Assembly: GCF_008831285.2 (NCBI RefSeq)
Contig: NC_045142.1
Coordinates: 18,665,354 to 18,729,353 of the forward strand
Direction: 5' to 3'
Source: Nymphaea colorata
Lineage: Eukaryota; Streptophyta; Magnoliopsida; Nymphaeales; Nymphaeaceae
Length of the DNA: 64,000 nt
Shown: positions 46,230-59,018 of the stretch, piece after piece
Layout of the letters: the number at the start of each line of letters is the position of its first letter
Numbering within the stretch: the stretch's first letter is position 1
The notes under the pieces: model-generated
Database searches by the model: none
Told to the model about the DNA's origin: nothing
The model's input: only the letters and a program-made list of their open reading frames with translations
Translations under genes and position numbers: made by a program

Positions 46230-49200
46230 ATGAGGCAGATACTGGGTAGTTTGATATGGGTGGTGTTCTTGATGGTCGGTAACCCCGTCCATGGGAGGTT
46301 CGTGGTGGAGAAGAACAGCCTGAGAGTGACCTCTCCCGACTACTTGAAGGACGTGTACGAGTGCGCGATCGGCAATTTCGGGGTGCCCCAATATGGTGGA
46401 ACCATGGTAGGCATCGTCGCTTACCCCCACGCGAACCAGAAGGCATGTAAAACATTCGATGATGCTGGTATCTCCTTTAAGACGAAGCCTGGCGGGCTCC
46501 CAACCTTTGTGCTCATCGACAGAGGAGGTAGTAAACTATTTGTTCTCGCCTATGAAATTTTTGTTGGTAGGTTTTGGTTGATATCTTTTTTGGGCGTTTT
46601 GAGTCCTGACCTTAAATGTGTTTTATATGGTATCCCTGATCTGTTCGGTCGCTTGTTGGGTCTTTGGAGTTGGTGGGTTGGCTTCGTTTTCTAAGGCAGT
46701 TCTTGAATTTTTTACCATGTTTGATCTTGTATCTGATTCATGCCCACTCTCTCTTCTCTCTCTCTGTGTGGTTATTTTTGTTTTGGTTTGGTTGAATATA
46801 CTGATGAAATGGTCTGAGCTGCTAGTTTCGATCTGTTTTTTTGGGACAAACCGAAGTTTAACCTAGAAAGTAATTCTAAATTAAAGATTGACTGGACAGA
46901 GGACGGCAAGGTGGGGAGGGAAGATATCTGATCCTGACAATAGATTGATTTTTCCATATGCCTTCGTAAAGTCGTGTTATTTCTCCTAGTTCTTTGAATA
47001 TAAAAGAACCACTGGAGAGACAAGGTGAAGAGTGGGGAGAGGGATTTGAGAAGCATTTCCCTCCTATATGCAAACCGCAAGATGGAAAAACAACCTTTCA
47101 TAAACTTGATATTCTCGTTAGGTTGCTAGACTTATGCCGGAGTGTGATGGTGGAAGAAGCCATGGCAAATCGGGGATACTTGCGTCTGTTACCGATTCTG
47201 TCAAGAAACTAATTTGACGCAGCTCAGTTTGGGATCTCCGGCGTTTTTACCAGCTGTTGTATTTGGCAGTTGGTTCTTCTTGAGTTCCCATACACTGGGA
47301 ATTGGACTTGGCCTAGTTTGAGTTGTTCAATTGAGTTTTGTATGTTTTTTTCCTTCATTTCCTCTTTGAATTTAAAGTGTCGAGGAGTCATCTTTTCCAT
47401 CAAAACGAGCAAGATGATAAAAGTACACATACATGCATGCTTTCATAAGATCCATTTTTCCTTTTCTGGTTCATGTTAGGCTAATCTCTGATATGGTGAT
47501 ACGTTAATATTTCTCTTCCAGATTATTGATTTCCTCTAGTCATTTATTCATGATTGCTGATCCATGCCAAGTTTTAGGCCACTAAGTCTCTCTCTCTCTC
47601 CCCCTTCCCCCCCTCTATATATTTCGTCTTTTTTGCAAAAGAGCTAAAGAGTTTTGAACCATCCATTTTAAGACATCCTGGTATGGATAGATATACTTGA
47701 ATGAATATTAAAATATTAAAGTTATAAGCAAAATATGGTAAAAGTATGTCTTACTGATGCCCCGATAGATTTGGTTCTGTCACTGGATTGTGTTTATGTT
47801 TGAATACTACCAAGTTCATTGTCCCATGACATGCTACATCTAGGGTCATGCAGCTATCCCAAGGAAGATTAGATTTGCCTCATTTGGTCCAACCTGAAAC
47901 TACAACTTGATTTCATGTCTAAGATGCCAATTCAAATGTTGTTTGGTTTGAGTTATAACTGCTTGTAGAACATAAACACTTTAAGTGTTGAAAATCAAGT
48001 TTGGTTTTCCACTTCTTTGATTAGACATAACCTGGACCCATCTAAATGCTACATGGACATATCAATGCAACATAGTAGGTTGAATACCTGTTTTGATCCA
48101 TTGGAAGCAGTATTATCCGTACGATTACGTACTGTATAGGTTTAGAAAACCTATACGGTACGCTTATGATACATGATATGCTCGTGTATCGTAAGCATAT
48201 CTCCAGTATCATATGATACTGGCGATATACCGACATATCATACAATATGGGAAAAAACATAAAAAGGGCCCGACGGCTCCTTTCTGCGTTATGTTTTAAA
48301 GACTCTACGCTCCTCTCTCTCTCTCTCTTCTTGTTTCTGCCCACTTATATAAAAAATCACTAAGGATTTATCGATTTGGGAGAGTCTACTAGCCGATGAA
48401 GAAGCTTTCTCGTAGTGGGAATGGTGGGCTGACGAGAGGAATGGAAGTGATTGACACGGGAGCTCCTCTAAGTGTTCCAGTCGGTGGAGCCACTCTAGGA
48501 CGAATTTTCAATGTTCTTAAAGAGGGTTTTTGGTTTCTAACACCAAGAAGGTAAAACTCCAAGTCCTAAGGGGCTAAGACTCCAAGTCCTCAGCCTCTAA
48601 GTCCTAAGATTCTATGAAATTTTCAAGTTTAAAATTGTGATGGATGCTTATGATGTTATTTTGAATATCTGATTTCTTATTTTTTAATGTGCTGTTGATA
48701 TACATGAATGTTTCTTTAAATACATTTTTCTTGATTTTTTCTGATTTTTATGGATTTTTTGTGATTTTCTCCATTTGTTCAGATTTTTAATCTTTTTTAG
48801 AAATTAAAAAATTAATTTTACGATACGCTGTGTTATGTTTGCGGTACGTTACAATACGGCGTATATAGGTCGGCCCGACTGATACGCGTTACGCTACGCC
48901 TTTTACAACATTGATTGGAAGCCTAGATAGAGGGAAGGTCCCAAGATTAGGTTTGCCTTTTTTGGTCCAATCCAAATTAACAACTCAAGATACTGATTTA
49001 AACATATATTCATAACCTCATTTCAACATCAACTGGGATCCAATTTGAATTAGAGTTATAGTTGTTTCTTGAATGCAAACACTTTAGTTTTGTTGACAAT
49101 TGAGTTTGGGCTCCCCATCTCTTTGACTGGAGATATCCTTGACTCCCATCTAAATGTGTTGCGAACATATCAGATGCATCACAATGGGTTGAATATCCTA

Positions 49201-52200
49201 TCTGGTCCATTGGCAGCTTAGACAGAGCAAAGGGGCCAACCTTGTATATCCGGTGAACATGTGACAATGACCAAAAGTTTGACAAGTTCAAATTTTCTGC
49301 AGAATTCAAGCAAAGCGATAAGTGTCCGTCAAGTTAGTCCATGTGAAACTCAAGATGTGGCTGAAGCTTGGTTTCTCTCTTAACAAATTCAATGTCATTC
49401 CTTAATCTTGGGTTAATAGATTAACAAATTGAATGTATAGGACAAGACAATGATAAGTAATTTAATATTGTGATCAACTTTTATGATCTCCCTCTGTTGG
49501 GGGTGGGGGGTTGTGTGTACATGGATAGTGTCTGTTCTTTCTTTTTCCATCTTATACATTTTGAATTTCTTTGATGCCAATAGCACTTTAGAAGTGGATG
49601 TGCATTGTTTTTTTAAGATCCACTTCTGATTATTGTAAAAAAAAAAATTGCTTTCAGACTGCTACTTTACATTGAAGGCTTGGAATGCACAGAAAGCTGG
49701 AGCAGCTGCTATATTGGTTGCTGATGACAAGGTTGAGCCTTTGATAACTATGGACACCCCTGAAGAAGAAAATGCAGGGGCAAGTTACTTGGAAAACATA
49801 ACTATTCCCTCTGCACTCATCAGCAAGGGTTTTGGTGATAGCCTCAAGAAAGCTCTAGGGAATGGTGAAATGGTCAACATTAATCTAGACTGGAGGGAGT
49901 CACTTCCGCATCCTGATGAACGTGTTGAGTATGAATTTTGGACAAACAGCAATGATGAGTGCGGACCGAAATGTGACAGTCAGATTGAATTTGTAAAAAA
50001 TTTTAAGGGTGCTGCTCAGATACTTGAGAAAAAAGGCTATACCCAATTCACACCTCATTACATTACTTGGTACTGCCCTGAAGCATTTATTTTGAGCAAA
50101 CAGTGCAAATCTCAGTGCATTAACCATGGTAGATATTGTGCTCCGGATCCAGAACAAGACTTCAGTCGAGGTTATGATGGAAAAGATGTTGTGGTTCAAA
50201 ACCTAAGACAGGCTTGTGTTTTCAAAATTGCCAATCAAAGTAACAAGCCTTGGCTGTGGTGGGATTATGTGACGGATTTTGCAATCAGATGCCCAATGAA
50301 AGAGAAGAAATATAACAAGGAGTGTGCCGATAAAGTCATTACATCCCTTGGTACGTTTTGCATGCTAGCTGTTAAAGGACCACTAGTACGAAGTTGACAT
50401 TGAGTTGGGTGGATCTTGATGTATCTTCAACAATGTCGTAATTTGTTGAAATTCTTAACAGGTTTGGATGTTAAGGAGATAGATAAATGCATTGGAGATA
50501 CTGAAGCAGATGTTGAGAATCCCGTTCTTAAGGCAGAGCAGGATGCACAAGTGAGCAGAAACTTACTGTTTCCTTGACAATTCCTTTTTCCTGGTTACTC
50601 TTTGTAAACCTGTAATATGTTTCAGTTGGTTTATTTATTGTTTCTCTCTCATTCTCATACCTGACAATGAACATCTGTGTGCCACTTGTTTGTTCTTTAT
50701 TTTGATCAGATTGGGAAAGGTGATAGAGGAGATGTAACTATTTTGCCCACTCTTGTCATTAACAACAGGCAATATAGAGGTAAACACCTGGGTAACATCT
50801 TTATCAATTGTTTAATCTCTCGCTGTGTTTAAACATTTAAGCCAGTTCTTGTTTTAATCCATCAAGGTGTTCATTTTCACATTTAAACTTTATATCGGTT
50901 TCTCTTGCCTTTTTGTTAGGAAAATTGGACAAATCTGCAGTGTTGAAAGCTATATGTGCTGGTTTCCAGGAGACCACTGAGCCAGCTGTTTGTCTGAGTG
51001 ATGGTATACTTGATTTTTTTTGCATTTTTTTTGTTTTGATTTTGGTAAACAATATTTTTGTTTTATGACAGACTATTGCCCTTTCAATAGCTGTTAATTT
51101 GCTCATTTCCCCTTACTTTATCAGAGATTGAAACAAATGAATGCCTGGATAAAAATGGTGGTTGCTGGGAGGATAAGGCTGCAAATGTTACTGCTTGCAA
51201 GGTACATTGCGGTTATAGCAAACACATCAACATGTCTTTTTCTTAAGTATGTCCAATTGATTGATATTTTGTACTTGTTTTATTGAAGGATACATTCAGA
51301 GGAAGGGTATGTGAATGTCCAGTTGTGAATGGCGTGAAGTTTGTGGGGGATGGGTACACTCATTGTGAAGGTAAAGCCTCTGATTTTAAGTGGTTTTGTA
51401 CTCTAAGATAAAAGGATTTATAGTACTTCTGGTAGATCTGGTGGAGTTAGATGTTGTTCACAGAAAGCAATGTTTGTCTTGTGATTGGTCGATCTGTTGT
51501 AATCACTAGTTAATTTTCCGGGTGGATGGTGTACTTGTTTACTTGCCAAAAGATTTAAATTCATACACACAGGTGTATGGTGCTTACATATTCATGGTAT
51601 GGTGTGTGCGTGCTTGCTTAGGGTTGCTAATCAAACTGAGCAGTGCATGGCTCAGGTTGGTTTGGCTTGCTTTAAGCTCACTAATGGTCAACAAGGAGGT
51701 TCAGCAAGCTGAGATACAAGCAGTTTTGGTAACTTAAAATGAGTCAGCGACAAAAGTGAGATTTTGCCTTGACAGTCTCCAACTGAGCCAATTTAAAACA
51801 GTGTAAAAGGTGCTAAGAAAGTGTTTTACTGTTAGGATACACGGAGAGAAGTAAATAGGTGAAATCTGGTTCAGTTCATTTTATACCAAATCAGGCTATA
51901 TGTATCTTACAATAATCAGATTTTCATTTGGAGTTGGAGCCAGATGCAAAAGCAGCCCAGCCAAGAATGGTAATTGGAATAGTACATCTTTGGGGAATTT
52001 CCAATAAACAAGCTAAGTTCTTGTCATTTGGCTCATCTAAGCTTGTAAGTGCTCATTTGAACTTGTAAAATGTGCTCAGTAAGTCTTTGAATATGAACTA
52101 CAGGTGCTTTGTCATATATGCTCATTAGCCCTATATCTGGAAAATAAACAGTTAGTGCAGGAAAACTTGTAGAAGTGTGGGCTCGGTGAGGTTTTAGTTC

Positions 52201-55200
52201 AAAAGTTTACTACAGTCATAAAAGATTGTAGATCACTCAAGTGAGCTAGGTGAAGAGGTAAACAATCAGAGCCTGAATAGCTGCATCTTTTTCTACTTGA
52301 TTTTCTTAGCGGGTGTTCTCTGTGTGGATGTGTGATCCTAGATACATGACATGCAAGGAGGGCAAGTGCCTGAATCTCATGGTTCTTGCAAACCTCTGTC
52401 TAAGTGAACTAGGTCAGGATGTAAACAAGCAGAATCTGTACAGTTTGCGTTTCATCTGCTCAGTGTTTTTAATAAATGCTTTTTGTGTAAGTATGTGTTT
52501 GCATACATTCATGCACATGTATGAGGGTAACTGCATGTGTGCACTTGCATGTACAGACTTTCATTGACTGCACATTGATTTTTACAGCTTCTGGAGCTGG
52601 ACGTTGTGCAATTAATAATGGTGGTTGTTGGAAGAAAACACAAGATGGGGTCACATACTCTGCTTGTCTGGTAAATGTTTTCATATTTTGGTTCGCTTCC
52701 TAGGGACTGCATTCTCAAGTTATCAACATTCTCCATCATGCAGGAAAGCGAACCTAAGGGCTGTAAGTGTCCCCCTGGATTTAGAGGTGATGGTGTGAAG
52801 TCATGTGAAGGTACTTATTTAACTTATTACTAGCATCTCTTTTAACCTTTCTGTGGTACTCTAGAGCTGTCTATCCATTTATGTAATTAATTGTGTTCTT
52901 CAGATGTGGATGAGTGTAAGGAGAAGCTTGCCTGCCAATGCTCTGAATGCAAGTGCAAGAATACATGGGGAAGTTATGAATGTAGCTGTAGTGGTGATCT
53001 TTTGTACATGAAAGAACATGATGCTTGTATAAGTAAGCCCATCTAACAACTTACTCTTCTTTTTCATTTGCATTTAAAAGCATTTTCTGCCTTTTTTTAT
53101 GCTAGAAGAACTCTTGGATTCTGTCGTGCTTATTCCCCAAATGAAATAATTTAATCAATTTTTTACCCTTTGTTCATGTGGGAATATCAATGCAAATTCC
53201 TTAGGTATCTTTGTTGATGTTTTCTTTCAGTTATAACAATTTTGGTTTCTCTTGGTCTTTTTAAAGTTCACTGAGCTTTGCTAAGGACTAATTTCTTTAG
53301 TAATATTCTGCCTGCTGAGTATTCGGACAACATTGTTCTTTAAAAATTGAATGCAGCAATTCCATTAAGCATAATAACAGGTGGAAACGTAGATGCAAAT
53401 GATGTTTTGTTCATTACCTTTTGTTCCTCAAGATTTTCAGGTGTGGGGTATTGTTTACTGGAACTTTTAATGCCCTTTTTTCATTGTGTCAGGTGGTTTT
53501 ATTTAGTAGCTTTTTGGTGTGTTATGGTGGCAGGTTTGATTAATGCATTAAGTCATTTTTATTGGTTAAATTTTTATTGATTCTAAATTAAAAAAGGAAG
53601 ATATGAACGGTTCAAGGTTGCCTTTTCTGAATGTAGTGCTTTGCATATTCCAAACATCACTACAGCATGAGGTTAAATTACTCTCTAGTTCCGTGACTTA
53701 GATATGCTGTTTATTTGTTGTTCCTGGAAGCATGTATTTAATTCTTAATGTGGTCTCTGAAAGTCAGAATTTCTGTTGATTTCTCAGTTTCTATCTTTCC
53801 TAATTCTTTGGTATATGGTTCAGGCAAGAAACCTGCATCAAAAGTTGGTTGGAGCTTTATGTGGATTATTTTTCTTGGCTTTGCTGCAGCTGGCATTGGT
53901 GCATATGCTATCTACAAGTATAGGATCAGGGTAAGTCTTTTCCTTTAGATATATTTTCTCTTTGTTGGGAGGATGTGGATGTATTTATCATTCATGCAAT
54001 GGTTCATGATTGATACATTCATGTGAGGAGAATGTACGTGGTCCCAAGTGCATATTTCATGAGGCATCAGGTAACCTGGTCATAATTTAGTTGCAACTTA
54101 CAACCTCTAGCTAGCATCTATTAGGTTGTCCGGAGCTTCGTTTTTTCAGTGAAATTATGAACTCCTACTTTTACATAATATATAAACTTAAGGGAAAAGC
54201 AGACTATTTTTTGGAAATTTTTTTATTTAGAGGATGTAAAAAACATGAAGCCTTTATATGATGAAGGGAATCAGTAGGTTGGACGGGCAAAGTCTGCCAC
54301 ATCTTTGTCACAGAGCTGCTTTAAACCTTTATTGGCCATTCTTAGTATGGGACTCAACAATTGACCACTTACAGTCCGTAAATATAGAGCTGCTTCAAAA
54401 TGTAATGTGGGGATGATTCAAAAATGGCCCAAAATATCATATTAGGCTCAATTTAATGCATGCAAATCATATTAGAAATATCTGAAAGTTGGTTTTTCTT
54501 TTGGATGCTAGCTTTTGAAATTCAAGTGTACTCACATGTTCAAGTGCTCCTTTACTCTAAAGTGGTTTTTAAGTAAAACATTTCATGGAAGGTTCCATTT
54601 GAATTGAAAACTTCTCTTTGGTGTCATCACAAAACTTTACATCATTTTCAGACACTGCTAAGTGGACTTGATGCAAAAATCTACCGAGTCTGGAATCAAG
54701 TTTATTGCGATGTTTCTCTGTTTATCTAATAATAGGACTAAGGGCATGTGAGAGAGTTGTCTTGTAGTGCCTGGCTGCAAATATAGAAACAAGTGCATGT
54801 GAAAGAGTTGCCTGCCAACTGATGTGTGTGGTTAGGGTTGAGCTGGAGTCTATGATTTCAAAGTTTGGGTGAGTTATGCTAAACGAGAAATAATCTTTTT
54901 AGGCACTTGAACTCTTTCAGATATAATGGTAGCTTAGTAATGTTGTGCAATTATGGGCGGTAGAGGTTCCAGAAGCTGATGAAGTTGATGCGTCTACGTT
55001 AACTATTAATTTCTTGCTTGTGCTCTGATTTTTTTGAAAAATGATATACCCACACCCTGCACCTGTGTGACATGGCAATGCATGTATGCTAAAAGTTACA
55101 TTGCCACCCTATTTATGTGACAAAACTTATGATTATTTTTGTTTCTCATCTTGCTTTTTCAGAGGTACATGGACTCAGAGATCCGTGCAATCATGGCTCA

Positions 55201-55261
55201 GTACATGCCCTTGGACAATCAAGCAGAGACAGGTCCAAATCATATTCGCGGTGACATCTGA
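46230..55261 (+). CDS. VSR: Vacuolar sorting receptor (BP-80/VSR family)
   Basis: Twelve exons: 46230-46527, 49658-50350, 50462-50550, 50710-50779, 50920-51003, 51125-51201, 51289-51370, 52588-52670, 52744-52810, 52904-53032, 53824-53930, 55163-55261. They give 625 aa. It is a type I receptor that binds vacuolar-protein cargo in the Golgi/trans-Golgi network and delivers it to the prevacuolar compartment. A signal peptide (residues 1-22) precedes RFVVEKN. A protease-associated domain (~55-165) and a cysteine-rich central domain follow. EGF-like repeats lie at ~412-464 and ~465-514, and a calcium-type EGF (DVDEC) at ~515-557. One membrane span is at ~567-588. The cytosolic tail carries the Tyr sorting motif YMPL (607-610). 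N-glycosylation sequons NIT, NQS and NVT are present. Upstream in-frame ATGs at 46140 and ~46176 would bury the signal peptide, so 46230 was chosen. A possible poly(A) signal is at 55944. Confidence 0.96.
47858..49235. repeat. Diverged tandem duplication in VSR intron 1, interrupted by an insertion
   Basis: Copy 1 (47858-48108, resuming at 48923) and copy 2 (~48939-49235) share, in order: cccaag...gattag.tttgcc, ttggtccaa, gagttataactgctt / gagttatagttgttt, aaacactttaagt / aaacactttagtt, ccatctaaatg and ggttgaata, ending in ccattgg(a/c)agc. An 805-bp element (48109-48913) splits copy 1 near its end. Confidence 0.8.
48109..48913. mobile_element. 805-bp non-autonomous element with 9-bp target duplication (MULE-like)
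   Basis: ATTGGAAGC occurs exactly at both borders (48100-48108 and 48914-48922). Copy 2 of the surrounding duplication has a single uninterrupted ATTGGCAGC (49209-49217) followed by TTAGACAGAG, the counterpart of CTAGATAGAG after the right border. So the pre-insertion site is visible. Nine-bp duplications are typical of Mutator-like elements. Ends are only loosely inverted: the left has CCGTACGATTACGTA, the reversed right has GCGTAGCGTAACGCGTA. Three hairpins crowd the left end. There is no coding capacity. Confidence 0.7.
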
Positions 55262-58200
55262 TTTGGTCAACAAAAGTTCGTATCCTTATACTAGCTCAAC
55301 TGGGAATAACCCATGTTTTTTATGGGAATCCTTTCCCAAGTTGGTGTTGCTGCCACTGTTACTGCTGTACATGAGCACACGTGGTAGATCCTTTTTGTTT
55401 ATTTCTTGCCTTGTATATCCGATGAAGACCTTTCTATCTTCAAATTCTCTTCTCACTTAATTATCAAAGTTGAATTGTTACTTATGGCATGCTTTCCTTG
55501 TTCATCTCCCTCGCTACGGATGCTTTAATTTTACTTGTGAAGACAAAAGGTTCTGGTGTCTGCTGAGTCTGATTCTCAGCCTGGGTAAGCTCCCTTTGGT
55601 TATTGATCAGGCTTGAGACTGAGCTGCAGCCTGGGTAAATTGTGTGGTTTCACCCTTTGTGTTATCTGGGTAAAATGTTTCTCTCCCTCGAGCTGAACCA
55701 GGAGCTCGAAAGTTTTGCCATTCATAATCTGTCATGTTTCAGGCCTTGGATGTCCGGAGAGATATGAAGAGTTGAACATTTTATTTGAGAGCAGAACATT
55801 CAGTTCAAATGCACAAAACATCCTTACGGTTGCTTTTAGCAACGTTGATGGTATCGAATTTCTTGTTTCAGAGTACTATGCGATACTAAGTTTTGGTTGG
55901 TGCAAAGGCTGTTGGGCTATTAGTTTGCTTTAAAACAAAAAACAATAAAAGAATTAAAAACATGTAAATGTTTTTTTCTTGGAAAACCAGTATGGTCGAA
56001 TAACCGGTGTCAAACTTATGATAGGTATGGTACTACAATGAAAACGGCGCCAGTGTAGAGGCGTCCTTTTTACCATTCTCGCGTAAGCTCAATTCGGTAA
56101 GAACGAGTGTCCTGAGCCCGTGCAAATGGTTTGGTCAACCTGCTCGTTTTCTGCAGGATGCCATCTTTTTTTTAGGATTTTATCTTTCTTTAGTGTTCTA
56201 TATTAAGTTCATTTGATGTAGAACTAGAATAGTTTTCAGAAGTCTCGTAAAAATGTTTATTTTATGTTTATTGCTAACATAAAGAATGCAGCCTTAGGTT
56301 ATTCCAGGTTCTGGCCGTAAGAAAGCTTTCCCTCATTAAATTTTCTCGAAAGCAGAAATTTTGTTTCATCTTGGATGGATTTCCATTCTCAATTTGCTCT
56401 TTGAACAGAAATTCTGGTCTATCTGGAATGCATCAGCATTTATGGAATGGGCTACGACTTTAAAGGTTAACAACCCTAGAAGAATGTTGGCCCTCTTATT
56501 TCTCTTGCCTTTAGGGTCAGGGTTGTGTTGGAATGTAATAGAGGGTTGTGTTGGAATGTAATAGAGTATTGTAAGCCTTTTATTTGTGTCACTATTTCAT
56601 AAAGTATCATTCGCGGTAATTGAACATGGAACGTGTTTTTTATATGCTAGTAGGGTCGACCAGGTATATTAAGTTAGATTTCATGTCATTGGCAGGTGTA
56701 ATGTGTGCATTGTTATTAGATGCACACCCACACGCTGAGTTTATGGGATGGTGCGACTATGATGTGTCGCGTGCCTGATGCACAACTATTTTTCCTTCGT
56801 TTGCCGGTCGCCGCCTCATTGCCAAACGCCAATTGTCAAAAGTCTGCTGCTGCTACTCGTCTCTCTACTGCCATCCATCTCCGACAATTGTCTCCCTATG
56901 TTCCTTTGTCTTGAGATTACTCTCTCTCTCGCTCTGACATGAGCTGCTTGAGTTCGTCCAACCAGTGCTCCTCATTTCTTCCTTGAAACAACTGCAGTTT
57001 CAAGGCCACAATGCCTGGTAACATAGAAGGTATCCTGTGAAGATGGCATGATGCATTACCGACCCTACTGTTTCGGTTTGCCGGTTTCTGGCCATCGCTT
57101 CAATTTCGTGGTTTGCATAGACAGCACCGCCGCTAAGTTCATCAATGGTGGCTATTTCACTCATGGGTGGTTGTGGCGTTCTATTCAAGATGGACCTTGC
57201 TGATATTATTAATTTGTTACTGCAAGCACCCTTCGACTTGTTTCGGCTTCCAATGACCTGGTTTTGGTGTCGCCTAACGCTAGTTCAGGATTCTTTTGTC
57301 ACAGGGAATGCTACTGTTTGTCTTAAGGGTGACCGGCGACTAGCCACCTTTTCCCACGTTGTTTTCCATTTTTAACATTATTTTTGTGAATGTTACATAC
57401 TTGACTTTTTTTTTTTTGTCGTGATACTTATACCATCAAGTGTCACTATGCTATACATCATTTTTATAAACTTACCACATCGTAATCAATGCACTTAACA
57501 ACATTAGATATATATGTATGTATGGAAGCACTTAACAATACTAAGTATATTTGTATGTGGGCAAACATACATATATGCACATTAACACAATTATATTTTG
57601 AGAGTTCCCAACTTTTAATTAGTTTACACAACAAGGTTAAAAAATCATAGCCCAACCGTTCAAAAATTTTTACTTCCAAAGGTGTACTGGGCAAGATTTT
57701 CTCCTTAAAAGGGTGAAACGTTGCTGGTCAGGTCAGACTAGCAGCGCGGCTGGTCTATCAACAGGTCAGACTGGTCAGATTCGCGGCTGGTCTATCAACG
57801 TTGATGCGACCTACCCATGAACTGCGCCACCACGTTCATTGCACTTCATTTTTTTGTGTTTTTTAACAAATTTGATATTATTAATATATTAAAATAATAA
57901 ATTAATAATAATAATAAATACTTTACCGCACCACGCATCTTGGTGACAGCCCACGACACTTAGATCCGTACGTAAGCCCAAAAAAACTTGAGAGAGGAAC
58001 GTAAAAGAAAGCCCAAAAAACTTGAGAGACTAAAAAAGAAAGTAGCGGCTTTGGACTCTTCAGCATATGCCCTTCTTTTCCCGCACTTTTACGCAATTTA
58101 TAACTAAGATCAGAGGACCAAAGCACGGTGAACCAAATTTCTTCATTCTCCACAGCAGTTGAGGGGATCACGAAGAACCACGAGCAAACTTTCCCTCTTC

Positions 58201-58726
58201 ACGTAAAATAAAGTTTCCCATCTCAGAGATTTAAGATTTCACAGCCTGTCATAGGGAAATGACATGAACAAAACCTTTCTTTATGCCTCCAGCCAAAAGT
58301 ACGGTTTGTGTTTGTGGATGAGGCAAAACCGCGCACTTTCTTGGCTTCTGATGGTTGGACGAGGTTTTTTCACCTACGAACGGCACTCTAGATGGGAAGA
58401 GAGGCTTGCCAAATCTGCTTTTAAAAAATCAAAACACGCCAAAACCAGGTTTTATAGCAATTTTTAGCCAAATTTCGTCTTGCACCACCTAAACAAGGTC
58501 GACGGTGTCATCTAACAGGATTTTGGAACATAAACATTGTGCAACTATGTCATAAAGCTCCCATCATTAAGACTGTCGCTTTATAAGAAAAGGAATAAAT
58601 TAACAAAAAAAAAAAAAGAGAGCAATTACACGAGCAGAAAGAAATAAATATCAGAGGAGGAAGATCGAACTCCAACAGGATCCACCGTTCGCCACTGACA
58701 AAGTAAAGCTACGCATATTTTTCCTG
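55262..58726. other. VSR 3' UTR and intergenic DNA
   Basis: The first ~700 bp is probable 3' UTR, with AATAAA at 55944-55949. Short tandem duplications occur at 56521-56566 (two exact 23-bp copies of ggttgtgttggaatgtaata plus gag) and 57731-57799 (two ~35-bp copies ending gcggctggtctatcaac). A TA/AAT-rich patch spans 57840-57925. The 56700-57370 part is GC-richer with several short open frames in both strands but no recognised domain. Confidence 0.6.
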
Positions 58727-58808
58727 TCAGTTCAAACTGTCACCTTCACCATCTCTGTTCCAAGATCCTATTGTAATCCTATACACGTAGAATGCTGCGG
58801 TAACCCCG
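58727..58808 (-). CDS. Possible orphan last exon of a minus-strand gene
   Basis: On the - strand a TTTCATGCAG acceptor is followed by an open segment, GVTAAFYVYRITIGSWNR plus DGEGDSLN, then TGA at 58729-58727. It reads like the tail of a small membrane protein (a hydrophobic stretch, then a polar end), entering in phase 1. No upstream exon was found in the window. If real, the preceding intron must contain the 3.49-kb LTR at 59019-62507, and the remaining exons would lie beyond it or outside the window. I do not recognise the protein, and a chance open stretch is possible. Confidence 0.3.
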
Positions 58809-59013
58809 CTGCATGAAAGCAGTGGCTTTTAGAAACTCTGGGATCAATAAACATATCTAAGGTTCTTTAAAGCAGACAATCTAGTCCACAAAATTAAGGT
58901 AGTAGTAGTAAGAAGTCTTGGTAAATGATAGCACAATGAGTACCAAGAGGATTTATGTATGAAAAATGCTGGGATTAAAGAACTTGTTCAATACATGTTA
59001 TCAAGTGCATTAA

Positions 59014-59018
59014 AGACT
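59014..59018. repeat. Left target-site duplication of the solo LTR
   Basis: AGACT directly precedes TGTTTGCATCCC at 59019. The same five bases directly follow the CA at 62507 (62508-62512). Confidence 0.75.
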
